From Cryobacterium frigoriphilum (GTDB lineage: Bacteria > Actinomycetota > Actinomycetes > Actinomycetales > Microbacteriaceae): a stretch of 64,000 nt of DNA. The notes under the pieces are model-generated. The model was not told where the DNA came from. It worked only from the letters and a program-made list of their open reading frames with translations, and made no database searches. The position numbers and the translations under genes were made by a program. Below, in pieces: positions 47,617-56,369 of the stretch (its first letter is position 1; each line of letters opens with the position of its first letter). Location: the NCBI RefSeq assembly GCF_004403305.1, contig NZ_SOHE01000016.1, forward strand, positions 186,001 through 250,000. The letters are read 5' to 3'.

Positions 47617-48027
47617 CTAGACCTGCGCCGGCAGCAGCTCGGCGAGCAGCACCTGGATGCGTGCCTTGATGTCGTCGCGAATCGGACGGACGCTCTCGAT
47701 GCCCTGGCCTGCCGGGTCGTCGAGCTTCCAGTCCTCGTACCGCTTGCCCGGGAAGATCGGGCAGGCGTCGCCGCAGCCCATCGTGATGACGACGTCGGAG
47801 TCTTTCACGGCCTCGGTCGTGAGGATCTTCGGCACGTTGTTCGCGATGTCGATGCCGTCTTCGGCCATCGCGGCGATCGCGACCGGGTTGATCTGGTCTT
47901 TCGGCTCTGATCCGGCGGACAGCACCTCGATGCGGCCCTGAGCCAGGGCGGTGAGGTAGCCGGCGGCCATCTGCGAGCGTCCGGCGTTGTGTACGCAAAC
48001 GAAGAGCACGGTGGGCTTAGCGGTCAT
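47617..48027 (-). CDS. arsC: Arsenate reductase, short form
   Basis: A 136-aa low-molecular-weight phosphatase-fold protein with the loop CVHNAGR and MGCGDACPIFPGKRYEDW. It shares the core of the longer paralogue 28 bases downstream but lacks the helical extension. Two arsC copies of different form in one operon suggest different electron donors or kinetics. Confidence 0.9.
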   Translation of the reverse strand: MTAKPTVLFVCVHNAGRSQMAAGYLTALAQGRIEVLSAGSEPKDQINPVAIAAMAEDGIDIANNVPKILTTEAVKDSDVVITMGCGDACPIFPGKRYEDWKLDDPAGQGIESVRPIRDDIKARIQVLLAELLPAQV

Positions 48028-48123
48028 GAGGAGTCTTCTTTCGAGAGTATGCGGTGTGCGGTGATGAGCAGGTGTGGTGGTCGTCTTGCGGTGATTGTAA
48101 ACAACGCGTGTGACAGTTGGGGG

Positions 48124-49230
48124 TTACACCCGGTCGAGGGTGCTTTCGGCGGCGACGGATGCGACGGGGGTCGGTGTCTGGAGCGCGGCGGGAAACATCC
48201 GCGGCCGCAGCCAGAGGGCGAGATAGACGAGGGCGATGAGTGCGGGCACCTCGATCAGCGGGCCGACGATTCCGGTGAGGGCCTGGCCGCTGAGGGCGCC
48301 GAAGGTGCCGACCGAGACCGCGATCGCGAGCTCGAAGTTGTTGCCGGCGGCGGTGAAGGCGAGCGTCGTGGTGCGCTCGTAGCTCATGCGCAGCAGGCGG
48401 CCGGCGACGAAGCTGATCAGGAACATGACGATGAAGTAGATCAGCATCGGCAGCGCGATGCGGGCGACGTCGCCGGGGTTTGCGATGACCTGCCGGCCCT
48501 GCAGGGCGAAGAGCATGACGATCGTGACGAGCAGTCCCCAGAGGGCGAAGGGGCCGACCACGGGCAGAAATTTCGCCTCGTACCAGTCGCGGCCCTTGGT
48601 GGCCTCACCGACGCGGCGGGAGAGGTAGCCGGCCAGCAGCGGGATGCCGAGAAAGACGAGCACGCTCGCCGTGATGGCCCAGATCGAGAACTCCGCGCTC
48701 GTGGTCGGCAGGCCGAGCCAGGCCGGCAGTACCTGCAGGTAGAACCAGCCGAGTGCGCCGAAGGCGACGACCTGAAAGACCGAGTTGACGGCCACCAGGA
48801 ACGCGGCGGCCTCACGGTCGCCGCAGGCGAGGTCGTTCCAGATCAGCACCATGGCGATGCAGCGGGCGAGGCCCACGATGATGAGGCCGGTGCGGTATTC
48901 GGGCAGGTCGGGCAGCAGCAGCCAGGCGAGGGCGAACATGAGCGCCGGGCCGACGAGCCAGTTGAGCACCAGGCTCGTCACGAGCAGGCGCTTGTCGGTC
49001 GCGACGTGCTTCGCGTCGGAGTAGCGCACCTTGGCGAGCACCGGGTACATCATGATGAGCAGTCCGATCGCGATCGGCACGCTGACCGAGCCGATCGTGA
49101 AGGCGTGCAGAGCGTCGCCGACCGCGGGCGTGTAGACGGCCAGAAGCAGGCCGACGGCCATGGCGGCGAGAATCCAGACCGGCAGAAACCGGTCGAGGGT
49201 GCCGAGCCGGGCGGGGGTGGGTGTGGTCAC
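48124..49230 (-). CDS. acr3: Arsenite efflux pump Acr3
   Basis: A 368-aa transporter of the ACR3 family with about ten membrane helices and the conserved Cys in WNDLACGDREAAAFLVAVNSVFQ. It exports arsenite using the proton gradient. GTG 49230 is chosen because GGAG lies five bases upstream; the ATG at 49266 would add 12 residues without a ribosome site. First gene of the minus-strand ars operon and divergent from arsR. The 96 bases to arsC show no other feature. Confidence 0.9.
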   Translation of the reverse strand: MTTPTPARLGTLDRFLPVWILAAMAVGLLLAVYTPAVGDALHAFTIGSVSVPIAIGLLIMMYPVLAKVRYSDAKHVATDKRLLVTSLVLNWLVGPALMFALAWLLLPDLPEYRTGLIIVGLARCIAMVLIWNDLACGDREAAAFLVAVNSVFQVVAFGALGWFYLQVLPAWLGLPTTSAEFSIWAITASVLVFLGIPLLAGYLSRRVGEATKGRDWYEAKFLPVVGPFALWGLLVTIVMLFALQGRQVIANPGDVARIALPMLIYFIVMFLISFVAGRLLRMSYERTTTLAFTAAGNNFELAIAVSVGTFGALSGQALTGIVGPLIEVPALIALVYLALWLRPRMFPAALQTPTPVASVAAESTLDRV

Positions 49231-49281
49231 GAAGCTCCGTCTGCTGCTGAGCGTGATGCTGTCCACGCCTTATATCGATCG

Positions 49282-49316
49282 TTGTCGATGCCTACGCTAG
49301 GCCAGTTCATCGACAA
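49282..49316. promoter_or_regulatory. ArsR operator between acr3 and arsR
   Basis: TTGTCGATG (49282-49290) and its exact inverse complement CATCGACAA (49308-49316) flank the divergent region, with a further ATCGATCG just left. The arrangement suits an ArsR/SmtB dimer site serving both directions. Confidence 0.65.
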
Positions 49317-49344
49317 ATGTCAATCTATGGGGCAGGATGTTCAC

Positions 49345-49743
49345 ATGACGTTTGTTCAGCAGCCCGTCCTGGTGCCCGCCGCGCCGAAGCCGACCGCCCT
49401 GTTGCCGCTGACCGACGTGACGGATGCCGCCGCCTGCGGCTCCTCCGTCGGCCGCGCGGCGATCGCGCCCGCCGACGCCGACGCCCTCGCCCGCCAGCTC
49501 AAGGCCCTCGCCGACCCGGCCCGGCTGCGCATCCTCTCGATCGTCGGCGCGCACCTCGACTCCGAGGCCTGTGTCTGCGACCTGACCGACGTGCTCACGC
49601 TGTCGCAGCCGACCATCTCGCACCACCTGAAGGTGCTGGTCGACGCCGGTTTTCTGACTCGCTCCAAGCGTGGCACGTGGTCGTACTACCGCCTCGTTCC
49701 CGGCGCCCTCGGCGGCGTCGCACAGGTGCTGCCCAGCCTGTAG
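49345..49743 (+). CDS. arsR: Arsenic-responsive repressor ArsR
   Basis: A 132-aa ArsR/SmtB winged-helix repressor. The DNA-binding helix reads LTLSQPTISHHLKVLVDAGFL and the metalloid Cys pair lies just before it in EACVCDLTD; a third Cys is in AACGSSVG near the N-terminus. Binding of As(III) or Sb(III) should release the operator. ATG 49345 follows GGCAGG; ATG 49327 is in frame. Confidence 0.88.
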   Translation: MTFVQQPVLVPAAPKPTALLPLTDVTDAAACGSSVGRAAIAPADADALARQLKALADPARLRILSIVGAHLDSEACVCDLTDVLTLSQPTISHHLKVLVDAGFLTRSKRGTWSYYRLVPGALGGVAQVLPSL

Positions 49744-49913
49744 CCGCATCCGTCGCCGTCATCCGCGGTGGCCGAAATCGGCGAACGGTCGGGGTTGATG
49801 CGGGGGGACGAATCTGGGAAGATACGCTGTCACAGCCCGACACGGGCTTCGATCGCAGTGGTATTTCCCGGCCAGCTGACCGACCGGGCAGCCTCTGAAC
49901 CGAGGAGGAAATC

Positions 49914-50447
49914 GTGACCCCGAGCGGTCGTGCCCGCGTGATCGTGGGCGTGCAACCGGGCCAGCCCGACGCGGTCGTCGAGAACGCCGCCGTGTTCGCG
50001 ACCCGGTTCGGCGCCGAACTGGTCTGTGTCTACGTCGATGTGGGCCGCTACCTCGTCGACGAATCGGCCGACGGCACGATCATGTCGCTGCCCTTCGACC
50101 CTGACCTGCCCGATCTCGCCGCTGAGGCGTTCGACAGTGACCTGGCCGAGCACCTCGCATCCGTTCTCAACGGACGGGGCGTGGACTGGAGCACCCGGGT
50201 CATCGCCGGTGACCCGGCCCGCGCGCTCGCTCACCTGGCCGACACCCTCGATGCCGCGATGATCGTGATCGGCACCCGGGAGGCGACCCTGCTGGCCGGC
50301 CTGCAGGAGTTCTTCGGCGGCTCCGTGGCGGTGCACCTCGCCCACCACCAGCACCGCCCGGTGGTGGTGATTCCGCTCGCGCCGGTGGTCTGGGGCGGCC
50401 CGGAGCCGTGGGGCGGGGCATCCGTCACCCCGGCAGACTCGGATTAG
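49914..50447 (+). CDS. Single-domain universal stress protein
   Basis: A 177-aa UspA-like protein (RVIVGVQPGQPDAVVENAAVFA ... AMIVIGTREATLLAGLQEFFGGSVAVHLAHH). It has one domain, unlike the two tandem forms at 30957 and 34017. The GTG follows GAGGAGG. The upstream region 49744-49913 has a half-site-like GGGGGAC but no full DosR box. Confidence 0.83.
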   Translation: MTPSGRARVIVGVQPGQPDAVVENAAVFATRFGAELVCVYVDVGRYLVDESADGTIMSLPFDPDLPDLAAEAFDSDLAEHLASVLNGRGVDWSTRVIAGDPARALAHLADTLDAAMIVIGTREATLLAGLQEFFGGSVAVHLAHHQHRPVVVIPLAPVVWGGPEPWGGASVTPADSD

Positions 50448-50450
50448 GCG

Positions 50451-50951
50451 TTAGTTCTCGTAGCTGTCGTGCGAGCGGTAGGCGTGCATCGCCGTCGAGA
50501 CGAGGCGTTCGGCCTCGAGCCGCTCGCCGAAGCCCTCGACGATGACGAACCTGCCCGGCTCGAGATCTTTGTAGTGCTCGAAAAAGTGTCGGATTCCGTC
50601 GCGGGTGTACTCGGCGACGTCGGTGATCTCGGTGACGTGCTCCCAGCGGGGATCGGCGACCGGCACGCAGATGAGCTTCACCTCCGGGCCGTGCTCGTTC
50701 TGCATGCGGAACACCCCGACCGGCCGCACCGAGATGCCGACCCCCGGGTAGGTGGGCTCCTCGAGCAGCACGAGCGCGTTGAGCGGTTCGCCGTCGCGGC
50801 CGAGGGTGTTTTCGATGAATCCGGAATCGGCGGGATAGACCATTTCGGTCAGCAGCGTGCGGTCGAGACGGATGCGCCCGGTCAGGTGATCGACGGAATA
50901 CTTGTTGCGGCTTCCCCGCGGGATCTCTACCGTCACGTCCAGAATCGTCAT
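50451..50951 (-). CDS. ppa: Inorganic pyrophosphatase
   Basis: A 166-aa family I pyrophosphatase: VEIPRGSRNKYSVD at the start and YPADSGFIENTLGRDGEPLNALVLLEEP with the metal-binding acidic cluster. It hydrolyses pyrophosphate from biosynthesis. ATG 50951 is preferred to GTG 50963 because GAGGTGG lies at a normal distance. It is convergent with the stress protein gene, four bases apart. Confidence 0.93.
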   Translation of the reverse strand: MTILDVTVEIPRGSRNKYSVDHLTGRIRLDRTLLTEMVYPADSGFIENTLGRDGEPLNALVLLEEPTYPGVGISVRPVGVFRMQNEHGPEVKLICVPVADPRWEHVTEITDVAEYTRDGIRHFFEHYKDLEPGRFVIVEGFGERLEAERLVSTAMHAYRSHDSYEN

Positions 50952-50986
50952 CGTTGTCGCCACCTCGCCTTGTGTGGCTCCTCAAG

Positions 50987-51511
50987 CTACCGGTGCGCCG
51001 CCACAGAAGAAACCGCTTGTGCGGGGGCAGACGCGGGGTTTTCGGGCACGGTGCCGGGCACGGTTTCGGGCACGGTGTCGGGCACGGCAAAATACAGCGG
51101 TGCGTGCAGTGCGCAGGCCTCGTTGAACGGGGCCGCGCAGGCCGGACAGGCGTGAACGGCCCGATACGAGCGGATGCTCAGCGTCGCCCGGCACGCCCCG
51201 CAGAGAATCGCCGGATGGTTCCACTCGTTCGCCGGCCACTGGGTTGCCGAGTGCGGTTCAGCCTCGGCGTGGCAGCGGTGGCAGGGGTAGAAGCGCCGGC
51301 AGCAGTGGAACTGGATCGCGACGACGTCGACCGCGCTGCGATAGTGCACGCAGCGGGTCTCGTCGTCGACGGTCTGGCCATGGACGGTGATCGGGGCCGG
51401 GGCCGGGGCCGGGGCCGGGGCCGGGGCAGGGGTGGGAGTCGAGGCCGGGATAGGCGCCGGGGTCGGGGTGGTCGGCGGCGCGGGTCGGGTCTCGGGGGCC
51501 GGGTCGGGCAT
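50987..51511 (-). CDS. CHY zinc-finger protein with Pro/Ala tail
   Basis: A 174-aa protein. Residues ~10-45 are an Ala-Pro repeat encoded by GGGGCC repeats. Residues ~45-150 form a CHY-type zinc finger: TRCVHYRSAVDVVAIQFHCC, FYPCHRCH, AILCGACRATLS, HACPACAAPFNEAC. The C-terminus has a VPxTVPxT repeat from four 12-bp DNA repeats (51042-51089). The zinc fold probably binds protein or RNA; function unknown. It starts three bases after the DsbA-like gene stop, so the two are likely co-transcribed. Confidence 0.78.
   Translation of the reverse strand: MPDPAPETRPAPPTTPTPAPIPASTPTPAPAPAPAPAPAPITVHGQTVDDETRCVHYRSAVDVVAIQFHCCRRFYPCHRCHAEAEPHSATQWPANEWNHPAILCGACRATLSIRSYRAVHACPACAAPFNEACALHAPLYFAVPDTVPETVPGTVPENPASAPAQAVSSVAAHR
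51393..51428 (+). repeat. GGGGCC hexanucleotide repeat
   Basis: Five perfect GGGGCC units plus GGGGCA lie within the CHY zinc-finger gene (antisense to it), encoding its Ala-Pro run. Such tracts form G-quadruplexes and can change length. Confidence 0.85.
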
Positions 51512-51514
51512 CCG

Positions 51515-52471
51515 CTACTCCGTGACGCCGGTCTGGGCGGCCTCGGCCGCGGCTGCGGCGGCTGCAGCGGCGGCGGCCTGGGCCTCGGCGAGGGCGATTT
51601 CGTCGTCGTCGAGGTCGGCTGCCTCGGTCAGCACGAACTCTTCGAAGGCCGCGGCGTCGTCGAAGGCGCCCGTGTAGGACACCCCGTTCACGAGCACGGT
51701 CGGGGTTCCCGTCACGGTGCGCACGTCGGAGTTCGGCAGCGGGCCGGTCAGGGCACGGTCGGTGGCGCCGCCGACCCAGGACGCGAAGGTCTGCTCGGTC
51801 ACACAGTCGGTCACGGCCTCGCTCTGCACTCCGGCCGAGTGCAGTACCGAAAGAAGATCGGCATCCGTCGGCCCGGTCGTGTGCTCGTCGGGCTGGGCCG
51901 CGAACAGGGCCGTGTTGACGGCGAGAAAATCGTTGGGCGCGGAGTCGGCGACGCAGGCGGCGGCGTTTGCGGCGCGGGTCGAGTAGGAGCCGCCCGCCGA
52001 GGACTTGTCCAGGATCGCGATCGGGTGGATCTCGACGGTCGCGTTTCCGGCGGTGACCCAGGACGCGATCTGTTCGGCGTTGGCGGCCTCGAACTGGCCG
52101 CAGTACGAGCAGAGGTAGTCGACGTACATCGTGATGTTGACGAGGTTGGCGAGGGCGGTCGGGTCGGTCGCGATGGGGTCCTCGCCGACGACGACGGCGA
52201 CGGTCGACGCGGCGACAACACCGCTCTCGTCGGCGCCGAGCAGCACGCCGTCACTGGCCATGTTGAGCGGCCCGGCCGCGGCCGGTCGCACGGCGGCGAC
52301 GATCGACACGGCCACGATGGTGGCCACAGCGATCAGCCCCAGGCCGATGCCGCCGCGCCAGAGCCGCCGCCGCCGACGCGCGGTGTAGGCGGTGTCGTCG
52401 CGCAGCTGGCGGGCGTGTTCACGCGCGTCGGTGCGCCGATCCTTCTGGGAGGGGCGGCCGTTGAGGGTCAT
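51515..52471 (-). CDS. DsbA-family membrane-anchored thioredoxin
   Basis: A 318-aa protein with one N-terminal helix (LGLIAVATIVAVSIVAAV, ~45-62) and an extracytoplasmic thioredoxin domain with the redox motif CSYC in VDYLCSYCGQFE, plus the cis-Pro region VTGTPTVLVNG. It likely oxidises or isomerises cysteines in exported proteins. The C-terminus has an Ala-run followed by QTGVTE. ATG 52471 has no clear ribosome site. It precedes the cysteine-rich CHY protein, which may be linked to redox control. Confidence 0.8.
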   Translation of the reverse strand: MTLNGRPSQKDRRTDAREHARQLRDDTAYTARRRRRLWRGGIGLGLIAVATIVAVSIVAAVRPAAAGPLNMASDGVLLGADESGVVAASTVAVVVGEDPIATDPTALANLVNITMYVDYLCSYCGQFEAANAEQIASWVTAGNATVEIHPIAILDKSSAGGSYSTRAANAAACVADSAPNDFLAVNTALFAAQPDEHTTGPTDADLLSVLHSAGVQSEAVTDCVTEQTFASWVGGATDRALTGPLPNSDVRTVTGTPTVLVNGVSYTGAFDDAAAFEEFVLTEAADLDDDEIALAEAQAAAAAAAAAAAEAAQTGVTE

Positions 52472-52643
52472 GGAGGTACACCGTTTCGTCGCGGGGTTCT
52501 TTTCGAACCTAGGCTGCTCGCCTCCGTGACGGGTTACCGCCGGCTGTGCGTGGGCTGGGAAGTGCGGTGGCGCGGTGAAGCCTGGGGAGCGCCGCAAGGC
52601 GCCCCGGCACCCCTCGGTGCGGGCTGGTCAGCGAGATGCTGCG

Positions 52644-52697
52644 GTGGCCGCGTGGCCGCGTGGCCGCGTGGCCGCGTGGCGGCGTGGCGGCGTGGCG
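52644..52697 (+). repeat. 8-bp tandem repeat (GTGGCCGC / GTGGCGGC)
   Basis: Nearly seven units of an 8-bp word run through the otherwise gene-free stretch 52472-52827. The first four read GTGGCCGC, the rest GTGGCGGC. A second 8-bp array lies at 62974-63062. Confidence 0.8.
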
Positions 52698-52782
52698 AAT
52701 TCAGGAGAACTGTCCGGTGGCGGCGCGGCCACGGCACTGGTTCGGCCGTTGCGACGCTGCCCACCGGCGAATCTCCTGAATT
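52698..52782 (+). repeat. 85-bp stem-flanked segment
   Basis: AATTCAGGAGA (52698-52708) is repeated in inverse form at 52772-52782, with a second inner pair CGGTGG/CCACCG. The size and layout resemble the 87-bp family, but the end sequence differs. It fills most of the rest of the non-coding stretch 52472-52827. Confidence 0.55.
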
Positions 52783-52827
52783 AGCCACCGGGCGGGGGCC
52801 TTCAGGTACGGGCGCGACGAGGCCCGT

Positions 52828-54285
52828 CTAGAAGCCGGTGCTGAGATACGGCGGCAGCTCGGTGCGCATGACCGCATCCAGGCGGGCGGCCGCGCCGGGG
52901 GTGAGCTCGCGCACCCGGCCGGCGCGCACGAGTTCGGTCGCGCTGGCGCCGCCGAGGTAGAGGCTGCCGAGGTCGGCGACGGTCAGGGCGAGGGCTGCCG
53001 GGGCGGCCGGGCCGGCGGGTTCGGCCGGGTCGGCGGGTTCGGCGGTATCGCGGGTTTCGGGGGCGGAGCCTGTGGTCGCGGGCAGCGGATGGGCGCGGCC
53101 GGCGGCATCCGTCGTCGTCGTGGTCGTGCTCGTGGTGGTCGTCGTGCTGAAGGCGAAACGGCCGGCCGCGAAGCCGAGGTCGTCGGTCACGTCGAGCACG
53201 AAGTCGTCGGCCGCCGCGTAGCTGCGGGCGGCGAGGGCCGCGGGCACGTCGAGGATGCGTAGCCACAGGTGGTCGCTCTCGTCGACCTTGCGCACGGCGC
53301 GGCGGTCGGCGATCTGCCAGGCGACGGGTTCGCTGACGCTGCGCTGGGGGGCGTTGATCTCGGTGACGAGGTCCATTTCGAGCAGAAAGCGCCAGAGCGC
53401 GGCGGAGGCGTCATCGGTCGCGGCGACGAGGTCGGTCAGCGTTAGGCGGGCCGGAAAACTGTTGCCGGTGATGGCGACGGTGTAGAGCGCGAAGCCCTGA
53501 GGCACACCGGCGGCGTCGTCGAAGCGCACGGCGCGCAGGTCCTGGGTGCTGGCGCCGGGGTGGCGGGGGTTGAGGCCGAGCCGGTGTGCCCAGACGTTGG
53601 GGCGGCGGTCGACCTCGCCGGGGGAGAGCGTGCGGGTGCGCTCGAACAGGGCCCGGCCGTCAACGAGCAGGGACTCGGGGCTGACGAACTGTACCCGGCC
53701 GGCGGGCACGGGGCCGGTCCAGACGGCGCGCGTGGAGTCGATGACGTAGTCGGCCTGGTGCACGGCCGGGCCGAAGCCGTAGCGGGCGTAGATCGTGGCC
53801 TCCGATACGGTGAGCATCGCCATCGCGAGGCCCTCGCGGGCGGCGGCGCGCAGCTCGCCGCCGAGCAGGGCGCGGGCCACGCCGCGGCGGCGGTGCGTGG
53901 GGGAGACCGTGACGGAGCTGATCGCCCAGGCCGGCAGGGCGGCGCCGCCGGGCACGGTGAGGCCCATAACCCACGAGCGGATGGTGGCGACCGGCGTCTG
54001 TGGGTCGGCTGCCGTCTGGTCCCAGACCGCGGTGACGCGGTCGCCGGCGATCTCGGCGGCCTGGCCGGCGAGGCGCTCGTCGCTCGGCTCCGGTTCGTGG
54101 AAACCGCGGGACTCGGCGAGGATCCAGCGCCGCAGCATCGCGGTGTTCGCTGTGCTAGCCGTGTTCGCGGTGTTCGCGGTGTTCGCGGGGCTCGTGTCGA
54201 GCAGGGTGAGCTCGAGGCCGTTCGCGGCCAGCGCCGCGGTGGACTCGGGGTCGACGGGGGCGCGGGTGCTGGTGTTTTCGGTCAC
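52828..54285 (-). CDS. eis: Eis-like GNAT acetyltransferase
   Basis: A 485-aa protein of the Eis family. The N-terminal GNAT part has ISSVTVSPTHRRRGVARALL for acetyl-CoA binding, the middle has a second GNAT-like fold, and the C-terminus ends LPPYLSTGF, where Eis uses the carboxylate of the terminal Phe. Oddities are a repeated TANTAN tract at residues ~33-50, a Thr-rich insert (TTTTTSTTTTTT) near ~390 and a Pro/Ala stretch after it. Family members acetylate aminoglycosides or other amines. TAGGGT lies six bases before the GTG: likely leaderless. Confidence 0.83.
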   Translation of the reverse strand: MTENTSTRAPVDPESTAALAANGLELTLLDTSPANTANTANTASTANTAMLRRWILAESRGFHEPEPSDERLAGQAAEIAGDRVTAVWDQTAADPQTPVATIRSWVMGLTVPGGAALPAWAISSVTVSPTHRRRGVARALLGGELRAAAREGLAMAMLTVSEATIYARYGFGPAVHQADYVIDSTRAVWTGPVPAGRVQFVSPESLLVDGRALFERTRTLSPGEVDRRPNVWAHRLGLNPRHPGASTQDLRAVRFDDAAGVPQGFALYTVAITGNSFPARLTLTDLVAATDDASAALWRFLLEMDLVTEINAPQRSVSEPVAWQIADRRAVRKVDESDHLWLRILDVPAALAARSYAAADDFVLDVTDDLGFAAGRFAFSTTTTTSTTTTTTDAAGRAHPLPATTGSAPETRDTAEPADPAEPAGPAAPAALALTVADLGSLYLGGASATELVRAGRVRELTPGAAARLDAVMRTELPPYLSTGF

Positions 54286-54303
54286 CCTTCGACCCTAGCC
54301 TCC

Positions 54304-54390
54304 CGTACCATTCGACGGAGTTTGTCGCCTCACCGACGGGTTCGGGGCCACACGGCGGTGAACACGCGCTCAACACCGTCGTGTTTCGAC
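54304..54390 (+). repeat. 87-bp inverted-repeat element, copy 3 (right end altered)
   Basis: The left end matches copies 1 and 2 exactly. The right end keeps AACACCGTC (54372-54380), after which GTGTTTCGACAGGCTCAAC replaces the expected continuation. It lies between the divergent eis and glycerate kinase genes. Confidence 0.75.
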
Positions 54391-54433
54391 AGGCTCAACA
54401 ACCGGGTACGGGGCGGCGTGGGAGGCTGGGGCG

Positions 54434-55543
54434 ATGAAGAGCTTGCAGGTGGTCATCGCCCCCGACTCGTTTAAAGGAATCGCGAGCGCGATCGAGGTGG
54501 CGGGTGCGATCGCGGCGGGGTGGGCATCCGTTCGCGACAGCGACGATGTGCGGCTGATGCCGATGGCCGACGGCGGGGAGGGCACGCTCGAGGCCTTCGA
54601 ACTCGCCGTGCCGGGCGCGCGGCGGATGCCGGTGACCGTGACCGGGCCGGATGGTCGGCCGGTCGCCGCCTACTGGCTGCTGCTGCCGGGGCCGGGCTCG
54701 AGCGGCACCGGCGTCGTCGAACTCGCCGGCACGAGCGGTTTGACGCTGCTCGATGCGCTGCGGCCGCTGACCGCCCACACCCTCGGATTCGGGCAGGCGA
54801 TCGCGGCAGCACTCGACCACGGCGTCGACCGGCTGCTGCTCGCGATCGGCGGCAGCTCCTCGACCGACGGCGGGCTCGGCGCGCTCACGGCGCTCGGTGC
54901 TCGGGCGACGGATGCCGCGGGTCGCCCGGTCGCGCCCGGCGGGCTGTCAGCGATCGCAACCCTCGACCTCACTGGCCTGCGCCCCGTGCCGGCGGGCGGC
55001 GCACAGATTCTCTGCGACGTGACGAGTCCGCTGCTCGGCCCGTCCGGGGCGGCCGCGGTGTTCGGACCGCAGAAGGGCGCGAACTCCGAGCAGGTCGTCG
55101 CGCTCGAAGCGGCAGTGGCCCGGTTCGCGGGGCTTGTTGCGGTGGACCCGGCGACTCCGGGTGCCGGCGCGGCGGGCGGCACGGGATTCGGGCTGTTGGC
55201 CTGGGGCGCGACGATGGCTGCCGGGGCGGCGGCCGTGGGAACGGCGCTCGGGGTAGCGGGGGCGGTGGCGGGGGCATCCGTCGTGATCACCGGCGAGGGA
55301 CGCTTCGACGCACAGTCCGACGCGGGCAAGGTGCCGAGCTACGTCGCGGGCCTCGCTGCCGAGGCGGGCGCCCGCGCCTATCTGGTGGCCGGCCTGATCG
55401 AGGCCGATATTGGGCGCTTCGCCGGGGCCGAATCACTGACCGAGCTGGCCGGCGGCGGGGCGGCCGCGATGCGCGACCCGCTGCGCTGGATCACCCTCGC
55501 CGCGCGACGCCTCGCCGCGGCCCAGCCCGCGGATCTGTCCTGA
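54434..55543 (+). CDS. Glycerate kinase
   Basis: A 369-aa glycerate 2-kinase of the GlxK/GarK family: VVIAPDSFKGIASAIEVA at the start, MADGGEGTLEAF, IGGSSSTDGGLGALTALG and VVITGEGRFDAQSDAGKVP. It phosphorylates D-glycerate with ATP for entry into glycolysis. ATG 54434 follows GGGAGG. It is convergent with the SDR gene; a glyoxylate-use cluster is not otherwise visible. Confidence 0.92.
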   Translation: MKSLQVVIAPDSFKGIASAIEVAGAIAAGWASVRDSDDVRLMPMADGGEGTLEAFELAVPGARRMPVTVTGPDGRPVAAYWLLLPGPGSSGTGVVELAGTSGLTLLDALRPLTAHTLGFGQAIAAALDHGVDRLLLAIGGSSSTDGGLGALTALGARATDAAGRPVAPGGLSAIATLDLTGLRPVPAGGAQILCDVTSPLLGPSGAAAVFGPQKGANSEQVVALEAAVARFAGLVAVDPATPGAGAAGGTGFGLLAWGATMAAGAAAVGTALGVAGAVAGASVVITGEGRFDAQSDAGKVPSYVAGLAAEAGARAYLVAGLIEADIGRFAGAESLTELAGGGAAAMRDPLRWITLAARRLAAAQPADLS

Positions 55544-55560
55544 CCCCGACGGAACGCGGG

Positions 55561-56301
55561 TCAGGCGGCGGTGTAGCCGCCGTCGACGACGAACTCGGAG
55601 CCGGTGACGAAGGAGGATTCGTCACTCGCGAGGAAGGTGATGACGGCAGCGACCTCATCGGGGGTGCCGAGGCGGCCGATCGGGGTCGTCGCGACGAGCG
55701 CCGAGCGGTCGGCCGCGCCGAGGATCGGCGTCTCGATGAAGCCGGGGTGCACCGAGTTGACGCGCACGCCCTGCTTGCTCCACGCGATCGCGGTGTTCTT
55801 GGTGAGGGTACGCACGGCGCCCTTGGCCGCGTGGTAAGCCGGGCTCGACCCGAATCCTCCGACGATGCCGTACATCGAGCTGACGTTCACGACCGAGCCG
55901 TGGCCGCTCGCCTTGAGCGCCGCGCTCGCGGCCTTCTGGCCGAGGAACACGCTCGTCTGGGTGATCGCGATGACGCGGTCGTAGCTGGCCTTGGTGGTGT
56001 CTTCGATGAGGGCGATGTCGCCGATGCCGGCGTTGTTCACGAGCACGGTCAGGCCGCCGAACGTTGCGACGGTCTCCGCGATGACGGACTCCCATGAGGC
56101 TTCGTCGCTCACGTCGAGGTGGATGTATCGGGCGGTGCCGCCGGCTGCGGTGATCGCGGCGACGACGGATGCGCCGAGTTCGTCCTGAATGTCGGCCACG
56201 ACCACGCTGCCGCCCTCGAGGGCGATGCGGGTGGCGGTGGCGGCTCCGATGCCGCTCGCTGCGCCGGTGACGATGGATACGGTGTTGTCGAAACGCGCCA
56301 T
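55561..56301 (-). CDS. SDR family oxidoreductase
   Basis: A 246-aa classical short-chain dehydrogenase: cofactor motif TGAASGIG, NNAGI, catalytic Ser in VVNVSSMYG and YHAAK with Tyr and Lys. It ends FVVDGGYTAA. It probably uses NAD(H), judged from the Asp at the end of the second strand (VVVADIQDE). ATG 56301 follows GGGGAGAA. It is divergent from a TetR regulator gene that likely controls it. Confidence 0.9.
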   Translation of the reverse strand: MARFDNTVSIVTGAASGIGAATATRIALEGGSVVVADIQDELGASVVAAITAAGGTARYIHLDVSDEASWESVIAETVATFGGLTVLVNNAGIGDIALIEDTTKASYDRVIAITQTSVFLGQKAASAALKASGHGSVVNVSSMYGIVGGFGSSPAYHAAKGAVRTLTKNTAIAWSKQGVRVNSVHPGFIETPILGAADRSALVATTPIGRLGTPDEVAAVITFLASDESSFVTGSEFVVDGGYTAA

Positions 56302-56322
56302 GAAGTTCTCCCCAATCGTGTG

Positions 56323-56338
56323 GGCGACAGTCGTCGCC
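56323..56338. promoter_or_regulatory. Candidate TetR operator
   Basis: GGCGAC-AGTC-GTCGCC is a 6-bp-arm palindrome in the SDR/TetR divergent region, near both starts. Confidence 0.5.
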
Positions 56339-56369
56339 TGAGGCGAGTCTAGGTCTATAGGGTTGACGC

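Noticed and set aside
47989..49344. Upstream extension of arsR through the acr3 region
   Set aside because: It is antisense to the clearly recognisable Acr3 gene; ArsR starts at 49345.
49785..49815. DosR-like half-site before the 177-aa stress protein
   Set aside because: Only the GGGGGAC half is present; the partner half is missing.
51393..51428. GGGGCC run as a CRISPR or origin iteron set
   Set aside because: It is coding sequence for an Ala-Pro tract and has no replication genes nearby.
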